Shown here: positions 11,926-26,328 of the stretch, in pieces
Numbering within the stretch: the stretch's first letter is position 1
Layout of the letters: each line of letters begins with the position of its first letter
NCBI RefSeq assembly: GCF_003086295.3
Contig: NC_092050.1
Coordinates: 153,518,699 to 153,582,698, forward strand
Source of the DNA: Arachis hypogaea
Taxonomy: Eukaryota > Streptophyta > Magnoliopsida > Fabales > Fabaceae
Reading direction: 5' to 3'
DNA: 64,000 nt
Made by a program: the position numbers and the translations under genes
Notes under the pieces: model-generated
What the model was told of the DNA's origin: nothing
The model's database searches: none
The model's input: the letters and a program-made list of their open reading frames with translations, nothing else

Positions 11926-13400
11926 ATTATGTTATATCACTTTAATAACATTTAAAAATATTAAATTAAGGTTATATTTTTATAATTTTATAATATTGTT
12001 ATTTTTTTAATTTAAAAGTATTTCAGATATTAAAAAATACTTTAATTTTAGTAATATTTTTAAATACTACTAACATTTTTTACAATGATACTATGTGATC
12101 AAGTCATTTTGATAATCAAGTTGAATATTGATTCAATAATTTATTGATACAGTGAAAATTAATTGAAGAATAAGAAGGAGATGCATAAAAACAAATAAAA
12201 ATTTTGATTAAATTTAATTATAAAAATAATTTATTTATCTAGTATTTTACAATTGCCTAACTACCATAATCACCATAATAATAACTAACATACTATGCAT
12301 CTACTTATTTATGCCAATTTTTTTCCTTTCAATAAATATAAATTTAAGTGGTTAACGTTGTGTCTATTGAAACAATTAAAAAAAATTAAAAATTTAAGTA
12401 TAATTAATTTTATATAAAATTAATAATTAAAAACTATTAAATAATTTAATAAATTTAACCAAAATTATTATCTAATAATTTTTAATTATTAATTTTATAT
12501 AGAGTCCTGCTAGGGAGCCAATAGAATATTTGTACAATGAGTTATATGAGTTAAAAAATGAACATCACTCATACTATCCCGAATATATATAAGTTAAAAT
12601 ATGAACATCACCTATACTATTCAGAATAACCATCCGATTACTAGGGATAATTCTTGATCTTTTGGATCTAGAGCTTTGATACTATGTCATAATATCACTC
12701 ATTCCAAAAATTTCAACTGATGGAAAAAGATAACACTAATACTGAATCGGATATCCCTAAACCTCAATTGTACACATTTTATATAAAGTTAATTGTATCT
12801 AAATTTTTATCCCAAAAAAAAATAGCATTTGTTTAGTTTGTTTTAGCAAGCGAGACAATATGATGGGTGGCTATGTAAGACTTGTGTGTGAATCAACGAA
12901 CGCGTAAAACACAAACAAGTGGTGGAACTCGTAGTCCTATCTATCTCATCATTATTCATTATGATTATTGTGCTCATAGTCGTAGGTGGTTTAAAGTTAC
13001 CTTGACAACACAGGTCCCATTAACTCAGTTTAGTCGTAGGTGGCTTGAGCACAAAACAAGCAAGAATATTCTATGTTCTGTTCCTATTTCCTAACCATAA
13101 AGTTGCATGTGAACTCACGGAATTGACCAATGACCATTTTACAATAAAAAAGAGTTCCAATTCTAAGTTTTGCGTGGCATTTATTATTTTGCGGTGTGAG
13201 TGTGAGAGACGGTGTCGGTTTGCTTGTGTTTGTAAGAGGTAGCAACTCATCAGCTTCACGAAATGGTTGGCTCCATATTCCAACTTTCCTAACAGTAACT
13301 CCAGACTATCAAATTTTTATGTAATTAAATTCAATGAAATCATTTTCTTTTTTTTTTCTTTTTTTTTTTTCATTTGATTTTTTGTTTTTTTTTTTAATTT
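11926..13400. other. intergenic, no recognised gene
   Basis: AT-rich DNA. Open frames at 12882-13094, 13045-13242 and 13071-13283 overlap one another on both strands and show no domain or codon signal. A pyrimidine-rich tract runs from about 13345 to 13400. Confidence 0.4.
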
Positions 13401-13410
13401 TAATTCTTCA

Positions 13411-13968
13411 AATACGATTTTTTTTTTGTTTAGAGCAAGTTCGCCTTATCACGGCGAACTCCCTCTAACTTGTTTGAATCCCACGTTTTTAATCTATTAT
13501 CATCATCTCCAAATAGTATCATCATCTACAAACAGTATATAGGAGTACACAAAAATACACAGACAACCAGTATAGCTTCTTCAAGGATTTTTTTAATTAT
13601 AAATTAAAAAAAATAAGTCATATTTAACCATGACAACCATTATTATCGTCTCCAGAAATACACAAGTAGTGTATTTCTGGAGAAGATGATAATAGTTGCC
13701 ATTGTTAAATATGGCTTATTTTTTTAATTTATAATTAAAAAAATTCTTAAAGAAGCCATGCTGGTTGTCTGTGTTTTTTTTTGTGTACTCCTATATACTA
13801 TTTGTAGATCTATATACTATTTGGAGATGATGATAATGGATTAAAATTGATTAAAAACGTGGGATTCAAACAAGTTGGAGGAGTTCGCTAGGATAAAACC
13901 AACTCTATAATTTTTATAATGTTCGCCAGGGTGCGGCGAACTTGCTCTAACAAAAAAAAATCGTATTT
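13411..13968. repeat. long foldback, about 250-nt arms, 5-nt loop
   Basis: Left arm 13411-13663 and right arm 13669-13968 are inverted copies separated only by AAGTA. Pairing is close to complete: the outer ends read AAATACGATTTT with GAGCAAGTTCGCC, the inner ends CCAGAAATACAC. The right arm carries roughly 45 extra bases, partly a repeat of the TATATACTATTTG segment. No coding frame spans it. It may be a foldback or MITE-type element or a source of hairpin small RNA. No target duplication was resolved because similarity fades gradually beyond the arms. Confidence 0.8.
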
Positions 13969-13979
13969 AGAAAATTAAA

Positions 13980-15928
13980 GTTTAAAAATGGTGTTTGAAG
14001 AAATATGATTTTTTTATTTTATTTCTGAAAAAAATCCTCATTATTATTATCAGTATTGTTTTCTTTTTGTACGTTTTTTTATTTTTATTTATTTTATTTT
14101 TTTATTTGTATATTTTTAAAAAAATTATGAAGGAAAAGAATAAAATAACACAAAAAATGATGATGGTGATGAAGAAAAAAAAAGAATGATACTAAAATTT
14201 TTTATATAAAATACATAAATAAAATAAAAATATTATTAAAATTTGTTATATAAAACACCGTAATTATACCACGATAAACACATAATTTAAATTGATTTTC
14301 ACGCTACATTGCAAAATAATTTATTGTTTAGGATTTAGGAGTATACAATTTAATTTTAAAATAAATTTGTTTATATAAAATTCTTTATTTTTAAAATAAG
14401 AAGATACAGATTAATTTTATATTAATAACAAAACATACAAAAGAAGAACATATTGGGAGAAAAAGAAAAAGATAAATTATGAAGAAAAAGAAGTAGAAGA
14501 AGATATGTTAGGAAAAATTTCGTTGTTACAGTTGAGAAATTTCGATGTTATTTTTAAGAAATTTCAGTGTTATTTTTATTTGTGATAACTTTTAATTAGA
14601 TAAAAAAATTCTTGTGTCATCATTAAAAAAATTTATATCAAAATTCAGAAATTTGTGTCAAACATAAAAAATTTTAGTGCTATTTTTTTGATAAATTTTG
14701 CACAATTAAAAATTTTCATCTTTCTCTTTTTTATTATCGTTATCATCATTTTTTTTTTATATTCTCTTTCGTGTTTCACCACCTCATAATGTTTTTTATT
14801 TATACCTACTTAAGAAGAATAAAAATATGAAAAACAAAAAAAATTAAATAATAGAAAAAAAATAATAAATACTATAATAACATAGGAAGGAAAAAAAAGA
14901 AGAAAAAAAATTAAAGTAAAAACAACAGTAATAGAGTGAAAAAAATGAAATGCGTTATTCATGCATTTTGTATAAATGATTTTATTAAATTTATACTAAT
15001 TTAATTAGATTTGGTTGATAAAAATATTTGAATATTTGGCGAAACTTCTTTTCTAATACATTTTTTTTTTCTATATAATATACATGGAATTAGAGCATGA
15101 TTGAAAAGAATATTAATATGGTTTTTTTATTGTGATGATTATATGTTGAATATCTATATACGGTTTATGTTTATTATTGGATGCCAACTCCAATTCATTC
15201 TCGTGAGTGGAAGGCCTCCCTGGCAATGTCATGGAGGAGGACCCATTATTTCAAGTCATGATTGATTAGCTTCTAAATGTTCCGTACACTCTTGCGGTGA
15301 TAAGTTTTTTTTTATTCTTTTTGCAGGTACATGGCAGTGGCACAACCGTTTTTCTTTTTTATTTTTAAATATTTAAAAAAAAATTGAGTGAGTTGTGTGG
15401 TATGATGGAAAGGAAATCTCAGGTTGCCTTCTTAAGGGGATCAATTATATTGCTTATAATGTCGTCACGTGATACAGTGATGAGCCCATGCTACCAGTCC
15501 ATCACCAAAGTTTCGGAATAAGTTAGTTTTCCTGGCTTTTATAAATCAGAATAAATCTCATCAATTTATATATATGTACACCAATATATACATATACCAC
15601 AATACTTCCAAGCGAGGAATAATAATAATTGGTACAGCACTGGCAAAAACACTGTGCCTGCCTTTACATAAGAATATAGGGTTAGATTGCAAGTCCTTTT
15701 CGTTATGAAAACCTTATATGCCTTTCGAACACATGAAATCCAATAATGACAACGACTCAAATACTTGTATAAGAAACATCTCTTTCTGGTTTCTTTTTCT
15801 TCGTCGCTCAGCTCAGATTTTTTTTTTTTTAACATCTTCATGAGAATTATTAGAACTCAAAGCATGAAGTTCAAATGCTGCTTATAAACACGAAACTTAT
15901 AAATGTTTGTAAATAACTGTTTTCTGTA
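13980..15928. other. intergenic, no recognised gene
   Basis: Very AT-rich. The open frame at 13995-14189 is simple-sequence Ile/Phe/Lys. The minus-strand 91-aa frame at 15566-15841 has no recognisable domain and no convincing gene context. Nothing else is supported. Confidence 0.4.
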
Positions 15929-15937
15929 TTAGTTAAA

Positions 15938-16087
15938 GGAAAATACTCATATGATGACATCTTCATATAAAGATGACATTATAAAACCTTAGATCATTAA
16001 TAAAATATATTTAGTCAAACATATTAACTCATCTAATGGTCCACAATGTTATCTTCATGTGAAGATGTCATCATGAGAATATCCACT
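15938..16087. mobile_element. 150-bp MITE with GATGACATC inverted ends
   Basis: Near-terminal inverted repeats (CATATGATGACATCTTCAT on the left, GAAGATGTCATCATGAGAAT on the right) enclose an AT-rich centre. The flanks TTAGTTAAA (15929-15937) and TTAATTAAA (16088-16096) match at 8 of 9 positions, suggesting a Mutator-type MITE. It lies downstream of the EF-Ts gene. Confidence 0.55.
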
Positions 16088-16096
16088 TTAATTAAA

Positions 16097-16717
16097 AGGC
16101 CTACAAAAAAGAGGGGGGGGTCCGCACATGGCACATCTTAACAGAACTAGATAATGGCGTAATGTGCTGCATGTTAATATGAAAGGCATGCTTCAAAAAT
16201 CTAATCTTAATAATGAATGAACCATGAAATGCTTAATAAAAATAATAATGTGATTAAGAAGTTGAAACTTTATATTACTTCATATAAAGATATAAACTAA
16301 ACCAAGTCTGCTTCTAAAGAAGCTTTTGCCTTTTGGTTCAATCTAGAGAGTAGCTCAACATATCAATTTATTAGTAAGCTTTGTATCTTAAATTAGGAAG
16401 CTCAACTAAGGATACACAAACAAAACTTTGTAATTTGAAAATGATTCCAATGGGGTTTAACTACGCTTTCTTACTTGGCCTTTACGGATTATAGATCAGC
16501 AGAGTGCACTAGAATTTCAGAATATACTTATACAATCTTAAGTTCTTAAGAAACCCACTGAAGTTTTCCACTGTGGACCAAAATTTTCAACAGATGGAAT
16601 ATTCTTGGAGCTTCCCTGGATTAACACATGGAAGACAAATGGTTAGATGAGCATGCACAAAGCATGATCAGCTAGAGGGTAAACACCGTAACAACAAACC
16701 AGATGCATCATCTTGAA
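16097..16717. other. 3' flank of EF-Ts gene
   Basis: Includes the probable 3' UTR of the minus-strand EF-Ts gene. A G8 run sits at about 16112-16120. No gene is seen. Confidence 0.4.
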
Positions 16718-19700
16718 TTAGGCAGCTTGAGCAACAGGCTCAGATGAATCTGTTTCTTGCCTGCGAATTGTGGATAACCATAAGATTAGTTAAAATCCAT
16801 TAACAGGGAAAACAGCCATCACGTTACTAGAGACAAGTCCAACAACGCCCACTCAAAGTATACCCTGTTACTACATCATCCATGGATACCTCCAAAGCAA
16901 AAGTTGTACAGCAATTTTATTTATTTATTTGCATTAAGTAGTAGATAGTATACACTAAAATAAGAAGAAAAGAAAATTCGTGTGCAGGTTTCACCTTGCA
17001 ATTCCTTCCCCAACTTCCATTCTGAGAAAGCTCACAACCCTCACAGGTGAACCCACCTCCTTGGATAGATTATCCAACACCGTCTGCAGTGTGCAAAAAT
17101 TACTAGCTAATGAATGATCAAATAAACATACACTCCATAGATGGATCCTTCTCCATTCTTAAAAGACACAAAATAAGTAAAATATTGAAAATAGAAAACA
17201 CCATAGCTAAAAAATAGTCTTTGCTCCTTTTATTAGATGGCTGAAATTATGGTCATGTTGGATCAATTGGGTATAATTGGATCCAGATTAAAAATACTAG
17301 ATTTTATTTCATCCATCCTCCATGAAAGGATTTAGGACTTGAATGATGTTGATAGGAACAAGTAACCTATGAAAATTCAAAGGAAGAGAAGAAACTTTTA
17401 TGCATAAAGTCCACCATCATTTTTCCCTTATTATTTTACATTGTAGTTGACCAAGCCATAGTTTCTTTTATAACGGCAAGAGTGTAATAATGAAGTAACC
17501 AAAGTTCTCCTATTTTGCTACTAGAGTCATAGACACAATTATAGTTGAAGTTTAAATGGTAATTGCCAACATATAATGGCATTTATCCCACTTTATTGTT
17601 AAACTGTAAAAGAAGATGGTGAAATTCTCTTTTATTTTTAGTTTTTCAAAAAAGAGGATACTAGATTCTGACCAAACAGATGCATGGGTAGATTTTGTTT
17701 CTTTCACCAATCAAAATCATAAAGTGACCATAGCCTCAACTTTCTTAACAATCCTGATTAAACATAGAGAAACCTCACATACCTTAACATTCATTGTATC
17801 ATTCACAATAAACTTTTGCTCCATCAGCACAACTTCCTCAAAGTACTTGCGTAACCGTCCTTCTACCATTTTTTCTATGGCCATTTGGGACTTACCAGAG
17901 GCTTCAGCCTGAAATATTGAATACCAGACCACAATCTTAACTTCAAGCTTTTGTTCAGATTTTATAATGCCGCAAAGGAAAGCAACAGTCAGCAGGCCAA
18001 CTATAAAATTGAGATATCAGATATCCAACACGAGACAAGTATTGAGCAGATGGCATCTGCTGAACAGAATTTCTTGAATTCTGAATTCTAAAAGGCTGTT
18101 CAAAAATTGGTTCATTCAAGAAGTTGAATTGGTCCAACCCACAACACTTGCTGAATCCACTAACGAAATGCTCTAACTCTTCAAGGCATCAATGTGAAAG
18201 AGAAGAAGAAAAAATCAGAGTGACAAAAAGGATCTTTAGTCATCTATACTATAAAGGGGTTCTCATTCTTTTGTGGGTGTAGCTGACCATAGTCTGTAGA
18301 GAGACTGGTTAAGATGTCAGTTTGGCCAACTGAATCCAAACTATGCCCGTTAGATCTATTTACACCATACTAAACTACAAACCAGCTTAAAGCACCAAGA
18401 CCCGACAATACAGACTTAAATTAACCCTCTGAATGAAACCTAGGGCAGTTGCAAAAGGCAAGCTGCATCTATGCGATCACTGAGGTTTTCATACCAATTG
18501 ATACAATAGTTGAAGGGCTCGTTGACCTAAACTCAATTCATTACACTGAAATAATAATGAATTTCCACGTAATTCTTAAAGATTAAAACTTACAACAGAC
18601 CAATCTTATGGCTAGCAATTATGAACCATTTTATTGAGCATGGACCTATACTTGACTCCAAAAGAAATCAGAAAATACCTGAGATTTAAGAACTTCTCGT
18701 TCATTTTCTAATGCATCTGAGGACACAAGTTCTTTTGTTAAGAATAATGGTTTCGCTGCCACTACATGCATGGCCAATTCTGATCCAACACGTTGAATAG
18801 CATCCACTTGTGTTTTACCCTCATCTACTTCAAGAGACAAAACGCCAGCAATGCGACCCAAACCTAATTAAACCCAACTAAGTTAGGATCCTTTTAGAGT
18901 CAAGTTTCTTAGCACAAGATATAAAATAAAATAGTAATAGTTTTATTTCACAACTTTTATGTCAGCTGTTTTGCATCCATACAGTTGTCCATTACCTGGT
19001 TGGGGACTGGTATGGAGATATGTAGATATAATACCCTGAGATGGTGCAGGCATCACATAACCTCTTCGAAGTTTAACATTTTCCCCCATCATTGCAGCCA
19101 CTTCCGTGATTGCATTGTGAACACTTGTTTCTCCATTGATTTTGGGATGCTCAAGATTCAATGTCATCTCCTGGTGAAAGTAAGTGATTTAAATGAATAT
19201 GATAATGGCTTTCATTTCAACAGCAGATTAAGAATGACTAAAAGAAATTACATCAGATAACTAAACTATATACACAATAGGTAAGTTCAATGGATCAAAA
19301 ACTCAAAATATCAAATTGATTCGAATATTGGCCTATTGTTGTATGGTTGTTATGGTCTTGAATTGAACTAATAAAGATATGTTCGGTATTTTTTGAAATT
19401 AACCCATCCCAGAAATGCATCATGGTACACACATTCTCAAAAGTAAGAAAGCATTGCAAGACCCCTAGAGCACAATAGACAAAACATAGGAAAAGTCTTT
19501 TACAGAATAATATCAATAAACAGAATTACTGATAATTAGGGTTTAGCGAGAGCAAATTTTGGTTACTTACCTCCAAAGACCCGGGTCCAACCTGAAAGGA
19601 ACCAGAAATCAGTGGGGAAGTGTTTTCGACCAGCAAAGCTTTCTTTGCCAAAGACAATGCCTACAAGAAAGTAAGAACCCAGGGATCAACTATACAGTAA

Positions 19701-20495
19701 ATTCATATAATTCATATAACAACACCTATAAGTCACAAAGAAGTGGTCAATGTTGGAAAAAACCACAGCGAGTTCGAAGCAATTCACATTCCAAAGAAAC
19801 TAACCAAATGCTGAAAAATCTCATTCCTCGCAACAAAGTCAGTCTCGCAGTTGAGTTCAATCAGTGCGGCCTTGGAGTCGTTTTGAGCAAGGGCAAGCAA
19901 ACCTTCAGCTGCGGTCCGAGACGATTTCTTCGAGGCCAAAACCTTTCCCTTCTTCCTCAGTTCCTTCTGAGCCTCCTCTACACCATCACGTTCATTTCAT
20001 GAGATCACTCAGAACCAGTTCGTTATGTTCGTTACAGTTTCAGTTATTCCGTTATAACTAACTACACGGGGCCAGAACACAACGCAAACAAGCAGATAGA
20101 AGTAACCATACGCATTCAATTTGTTAATTAATCTTAATGTTTCATCACAGTAATCATATCTATCAATATTCGAATTTAATTATCAAAAGAATAATGATAA
20201 AAATGAGATAATTACCAATGTTCCAATCAGAATCGACGAGTGCGGCTTTGACGTCTTTGATGGGAGCGCTGGTTCGTTCTCTGAGTTGCTTGATGAGGTT
20301 CATTTGGTCGGAGGCGGAGACGCTGAAGCCTCTGAGAAAGGTGAAATGCGAGAGAAGCGAGTTCGATTCTGAGCGCTGAGATTGTGCGAAAGAAGGAGAT
20401 TTGAAGGGGGAGAGAGAGTGGTAACGGCGCGGAGCAATAGTGGAAAGGTGCTTCGTGGTGATAGAGAGGCGTTTGGCGGCTGCGGAAAACGCCAT
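16718..20495 (-). CDS. EFTS: mitochondrial elongation factor Ts
   Basis: Guanine-nucleotide exchange factor for EF-Tu in mitochondrial translation. Eight exons on the minus strand by splice signals and phase: 20495-20216, 19977-19805, 19660-19571, 19170-18996, 18863-18679, 17908-17783, 17083-16995, 16760-16718; 386 aa. The first 60 or so residues are Arg/Ser-rich and acid-poor, fitting a mitochondrial presequence. An N-terminal UBA-like domain ([21 protein letters not shown], from residue 65) is followed by [18 protein letters not shown] and the signature [13 protein letters not shown] with the TDFV contact motif at 139-142. Dimerization domain repeats follow ([22 protein letters not shown] segment in exon 5). 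The end is SSEPVAQAA. The gene looks intact; all introns are GT-AG. The start is the first Met, directly ahead of the presequence. Confidence 0.93.
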
Positions 20496-21188
20496 AGTTG
20501 GAAAATGCGATTGTTGAGAGCTGAGACTTGAGAGTGAGGTGCCAAAGTGTCGAGCTACCTAGCTACTAGCTAGGGCGGGGGCAGAGGGAGGTGGAGACAG
20601 GGTGGTGCAATGTCCGAATTGCCCACGATGGATGTTCGGTCATCAGTGTACAGTTCATGAATTTTCAATTTTTTTATTGGGCTTGGGCCTTTTTTTTTGT
20701 GTCTGTAACAAAAACTAAAACAAACAGGAACGCAATACCAGAAAATTATACAGCAGAATCTTTTAACAAAATCTGTTTGAGATCATCATTTGGTTGAATC
20801 CAGTATCCACATCGACCGATGATAAACGCTATTAGTCTCTATTTTAGCTAGACAATCAACAATAATATTAACTTCTCCTCTAATCCAAATGCATAACATA
20901 TCCCAATTTTTACTTAACAACTCCATAAATTCAAAATTTTTTCTTGGGCTTGGACCTATTTAAATTCAAATTCCTCTTATAAATTTTTTTTTAATAAACT
21001 CATTCGTTCAGATAAATAAATGTTGAGGGGTTAAATTTCATTTTGTGCATATGATTATTTATTGGTCAATAGACAGTTAACGTACACTGTTAAATAAAAC
21101 TTAAATCCACGACAAATTAGTCATTAACATATTAGACTATGAGATACTATGAAAACATAAAAAAAAAAAAGGTATCAAATTTGGATTT
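20496..21188. other. EF-Ts promoter and spacer
   Basis: Upstream flank of the EF-Ts gene, ending at the target site of the large Mutator-like element. No clear TATA box and no gene are seen; the open frame at 20591-20797 has no features. Confidence 0.4.
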
Positions 21189-24100
21189 TAGTTTTTAGGG
21201 CAAATGACTTGATTAAACCACGTTCATTTGAATATGTCCTGAATGTCCCAAACCAAAAATTACAACGTTAAAGTCCCAATGTTGATTTCTATATAAATCG
21301 AATTGAGTGAATTCGATTTAGCCTAACACGTAGTAAATCGAATCCAATTGATTCGAATTAAGTGAAAAAAGAATTTGAATGCAAATCGAATCAAATCAAT
21401 TCGAATTACGTTCGTGATAAGAAATTGAATAAATCGAATTTAGCCAACGGTTTTCAAAACCAACGTAAATCGAAACCACTTGATTCAATTTGATGGTTTT
21501 GTAAATCGAACTTACTTGTTTCGATTTACATGCATTTGGCGTTAAGCATAATTCGAATCAAATTGATTCGATTTTCTTGGTTGTTCGCTATATAAACAAA
21601 TCGAAGTCACTTGATTCGAACACAGAAACCTCATACCCCACCCCTAACCCCACCACCCAGTTCCGAGATTCTCTGAAAGCAACCCAGGAACAACCGTATC
21701 TGCGTGCATGGAGGACGACCTGAATCGTCTGTATCGACTGGATGGAGTCGCGCATATTGCTGGAGCCGTCCACCTCGAGGTTAGTGTTTTTTAATATTTA
21801 ATTTGTTTTTAAATAAATTAGTAGTTAGTTAGAACTGTTAGTGTGGGATTTTTAAAATAAATCCAGAAAGAGATATTTGAATTTAGTTCATGTCAAACTT
21901 AGTGAGTTATTAACTATAGAATAGGGTTAGCTGTAGAGTAATGAACAGGGTTAAGTACTGGTTTTTATGTTTGTTAATAAAAAAGAACATGTTTTTATCT
22001 CATATTAGTAATTTTTTTGTTAATACGAAGAATTGGATCGTGAGTAATGTAGTAGTTAGCGTTTCTATCTATAAAAGATTGGTAGGGATTCATTGTAAAA
22101 ATGTTTGCAAAGTGATGGCATGCAATGTTGTGGTAACTAGAAATTTTGATGCATTGAGAGGTTTTTTGTGACGAATATGAGTAGTCAGCTTTTATTCTTA
22201 TGCAGCCCCATCGATGCATCAGCAGCATGAGATGGCAGCAGATATGATGTTGGATGATAGGATCGTTCCTTACTTGCAGATGGCTGGTCTGTACCATCTT
22301 GCAAGATTGAACGAAAGTTGGTTTCGATTGGACGAGCCGTTGGTCAGCGCCTTCGTAGAGAGATGGCGCCCTGAAACGCATACATTTCACATGCCATTTG
22401 GGGAGTGCACGATAACCCTACAGGATGTAGCGTACCACCTTGGCATTGTTGTCAAACTCTCGAGTTAACTCGTAAACTCGTACGAGTTTACGAGTTTAGA
22501 TATGGAATCGAGTTGACTCGGACATAGACTCTATCCTGAGTAAACTCGGCTAGACTCGGTCAAACTCGGACAAACTCGTGAGTTTAGGATCGAGTTAGTG
22601 AGTTTGTGTTTTTCTTCATTTTTGCTCAAAAAAACGTTATTTTGAATCCAAAAAAAAATACTTTTTTTTATTAGGGTTACGATAACACTCCCAAAGAATG
22701 AAAGAAAACTCACCCACAACTCACTCATTTGCGTCGTTTCTCTCAAGTCTCACTTTCTCCATGTTCTGCCGCAGTCGTTGTTCCCCGTCAAGCCACCGTT
22801 GTTCGCCTGTGTCTGCTATCTCTGCTCTGATTTGCGCTATTGTCTTTATGAATTTTACCTATGTTGCCCTCTGTTTTGTATTTCTTCATATCTCCACTAT
22901 CCGCAACTCCATCGTGCTATCACCGTTCACGAGTTCGACTACTTCTCCTACGGTCCTATCTCTGCTCTGGTATGCACCGTCGTGAAATCCATGACTCTTT
23001 GTCACCATCGTTTCGTGCTGCTGCTGCACCCTCACCACCGCTGCCTGCTACACCCTTGCCTTCGATCTGCTGTTGCTAGGACTTTGCCCCTTCTTTTCTT
23101 CTGCATCCTCTATTTTTTGTATGCCTTTTACCCTTTTTTTGAGCCTTTACTTCTTGATTTAGTTTTTTTTTTTAATTTTATTGCTTCTAATTTTAGCCTA
23201 TTGCTTATCGTTTATGTTAGATGGCCAGATGGTTCATCCATTTATGGATGATTAGTAATTAATATTTTGATTAAAGTTAATTTGATTATTTGATATTGTT
23301 CAATGTTTAATTAAAGATTTAATATTACAGATTTAGAATTTTTAATTTTGTGTGTTCTATATTGTATTTGTAAAAGAATAATTATAGTTGATTTGAATGT
23401 GTATTTTAAAATATGGACAATTATAGGGTACAGATGTATATATACAGATATTCTCTTTAGTTGAATACAAAAGTGACATGTGGATCTATGCTAATAATTG
23501 GGGGACAACTTGATCATCTTTCTGAGCAGCTTGCAGTGTTTGCAGGGCTCGTTTATATAGTTCCATATTGAAGCTAAGCTGGTGGAAAGAAATATCATGG
23601 ATGGGCTTATCATTGTTGGGCTATTATTTTGTTATTAAAATATTGTGTGGGTTTCATCACTTAAATCAAAATGCTGTTGGACATCACTTATTTTTGGATC
23701 ATATTAACTGATGCTATGCATATCACTTTTTTTTTTTTTTTTTTGCCATATGTATTTATATTTATGAATGTAAAAATTATATTTTGTATAAATATAAATT
23801 CTAATTTATTATGATATTTTATTGAATAAGTACTTATGTAATAAAAATTATGTTATATTATAATTTTTTATCATAATAATATAAATTTTAAATTTATTGT
23901 AGAGTCAAAATATAAAGTGTATATTACATTGTAACATTTAAATTAATATAAAATATTGAAAAAAGATTTATTAGGTTGTTTGAATCAACAAAATAAAATA
24001 AACATAACAGCAATACAATTGTTTTAAGAGACTTGTGTAAAAAACTAATATTAATATGCATTTACATATAAAGAAATTCTAAATGAGTTTAACTCTCTTC

Positions 24101-24289
24101 AATTCTAGAAAAATTATGCTTCGAGTTAAAAAATTATGGCCTATAAATGAAGCGGACTTAAACAGATCAATCCATTTAATTCGCTCAGTTAATTTAATTT
24201 TCTTCACTTAACTTAAAATTTTGAATTATAAAATTTTTAATTTGAAATTTAAATAGATATAATTTACATGAATGATTAAATTTAAGGTT

Positions 24290-24840
24290 TAATTATTCTG
24301 TTGGTTTCTATAGTTTTATAAAATTTTCAATTAAGTCCATATACTTTTTTTTTCTTTTTAATTGGATTTTTGTACCAATTTTTTTCAATTAGATCCCTCT
24401 TAGTAGTAATTTCTTTAATTGTATAGAGACCCATCTAAAAAAAATTGGTACAGGAACTCAAATAAAAGGGAAAAAATGGTGTAGAGACTCAATTGAAAAA
24501 AAAATTAGTGCAGAGACCCAATTAAAAGAAAAAAAAGTATAGGGACCAAATTGAAAATTTTGCAAAATTATAGGGACCAACAGAGTAATTAAACCTAAGT
24601 TTAATTGAGTTAATAGTCAAATTAGTCCCTGAAAGACGAGACATTCTTTAAATTCTGTAGAGACTCAATTGAAAAAAAAATTAGTGCAGAGACCCAATTA
24701 CAATAAAAAAGGAATAGGGACCTAATTGAAAATTTCGCAAAATTATAGGACCAACAGAGTAATTAAACCTAAGTTTAATTGAGTTAATAGTCAAATTAGT
24801 CCCTGAAAGGCGGGACATTCTTTAAATTCATCCCTAAAAT
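24290..24840. repeat. foldback with partial tandem duplication
   Basis: 24290-24597 is an inverted repeat whose arms read TTAATTATTCTGTTGGTTTC and GGGACCAACAGAGTAATTAA, rich in LAATTGAAAATTTT/GGGACC-type motifs. Its right half plus the following AGTTAATAGTCAAATTAGTCC segment is repeated with a few changes at about 24655-24838. A diverged relative lies at about 52930-53225. Non-coding. Confidence 0.6.
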
Positions 24841-25374
24841 TTTTTTTCCATCAAATTGATCCTTTAAATATTACAAATTAATCATATTTGCCCTTCAGTA
24901 ATTTCATTAACAATTTTCGTCAACAATTGATAATAAAAATATTAATTAACAACATACATAATACTTGACATAAATAATTAGATTTTAACTAGATATATTT
25001 ATCAAAATCTATTAATTTAGTTATTTTTTCAATTACATAAACTATATTTTCAGTATAACTTAATAACTAAATTGATAAATTTTCATAAACATGTTTGGTC
25101 AGTATTTAAATAAAAATTGTTAATGAAGTTACCGAATGACAAATCTATCTATTCTATTATATAAAAATTAGATTTTTGCACTTAATGATAAAGTTGACGT
25201 GACATGCTTCTAAAAGTATTTTTTGATTTATTTCTTTTAACACATTAAATATAATTTATTATAATAGATTAATTATATCAATTAATTGATTTGATTAGAT
25301 ATTTAAATATCATATAATTTAATATTATGTATATTAATTAATTGAATATAATTATTAGAGTATAATTAGGATAA

Positions 25375-25395
25375 TTATTATTATTATTATTATTA

Positions 25396-25444
<49 letters not shown>
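25375..25444. repeat. ATT trinucleotide microsatellite
   Basis: About 70 bp of nearly pure TTA/ATT repeats with a single interruption, inside the hAT element. Confidence 0.9.
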
Positions 25445-26328
25445 TCCCTTCCCTATTGCTTATATAATTATATGTTAGTTTAATATAGCTTTCTTTTCGG
25501 ACACCGTATTAGTATCAGTATTATATTTAGACATTTAGTTAATGTTGGAAATTGGAATGTTTTATTGGTTTGTTGGGGAATAGGATCACATATATACTTC
25601 GGCTCTTGTTTGATTTATTCTAGTAAACTAATACGCAATTTAATTGATTAGATAAGTTAAATTTTAATGGTTAAAAAAAAGTTTTAGATATTTTTATTTG
25701 ACTAATTTTTAAAAAAATTATGTTTTTAATTTTATATTAAATGTCTTTAATTATCTATAATTTTATTATTTTTTAAAAAATATTATATTTTATATTATGT
25801 CATATTATTGGATCATATACTATCCGTGACGAATATAAAAAATTTGAACCTAGGAGCAAAGTATATATAATGCATGAAACAAAATAAGGGAAGTAGAGTA
25901 GTAGTTTAAGTTTAACAACATAATGGAAACTATTACTATTTAACATTTTTTATGTCTTTCTTTTTTAAGATGATTAATTTTTTGTTTTTTTATTCTTTAG
26001 AATATTCAAATAATATTTTTATTTTATTTATTTATTTTTCTATATTTGAAAAATATATATATATTTCATATTATTTATTCAATACAAAATAAGCATTTTC
26101 AAAAAATAAAAGATCTTATGACAATTATTTTTATGCTGAATAAATATACTTTTACTGAAGTAAAATGTATAAAAAAAATTGATTGGTAAACTGGTTCTTT
26201 ATCTATATTTTATTTTTATCAAATAATAATAATAATAATAATAATAAGAATAAGATAGTAATAATGTTAAGAAACAAATAGTAATAAGATAATAAAGTTA
26301 TATTTTTGAAAGAACATAAATAAAAGAC

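Noticed and set aside
12882..13283. Cluster of 65-70 codon frames
   Set aside because: They overlap on both strands and lack codon or domain signal.
15566..15841. 91-codon minus-strand frame with hydrophobic end
   Set aside because: No recognisable domain, no promoter or homologue known to me, and AT-rich chance frames of this size are expected.
22698..23251. Overlapping open frames of up to 157 codons in the hAT element
   Set aside because: Composition is Cys/Leu/Ser-rich from a pyrimidine-rich strand, several frames are open at once, and no transposase or other domain is visible.
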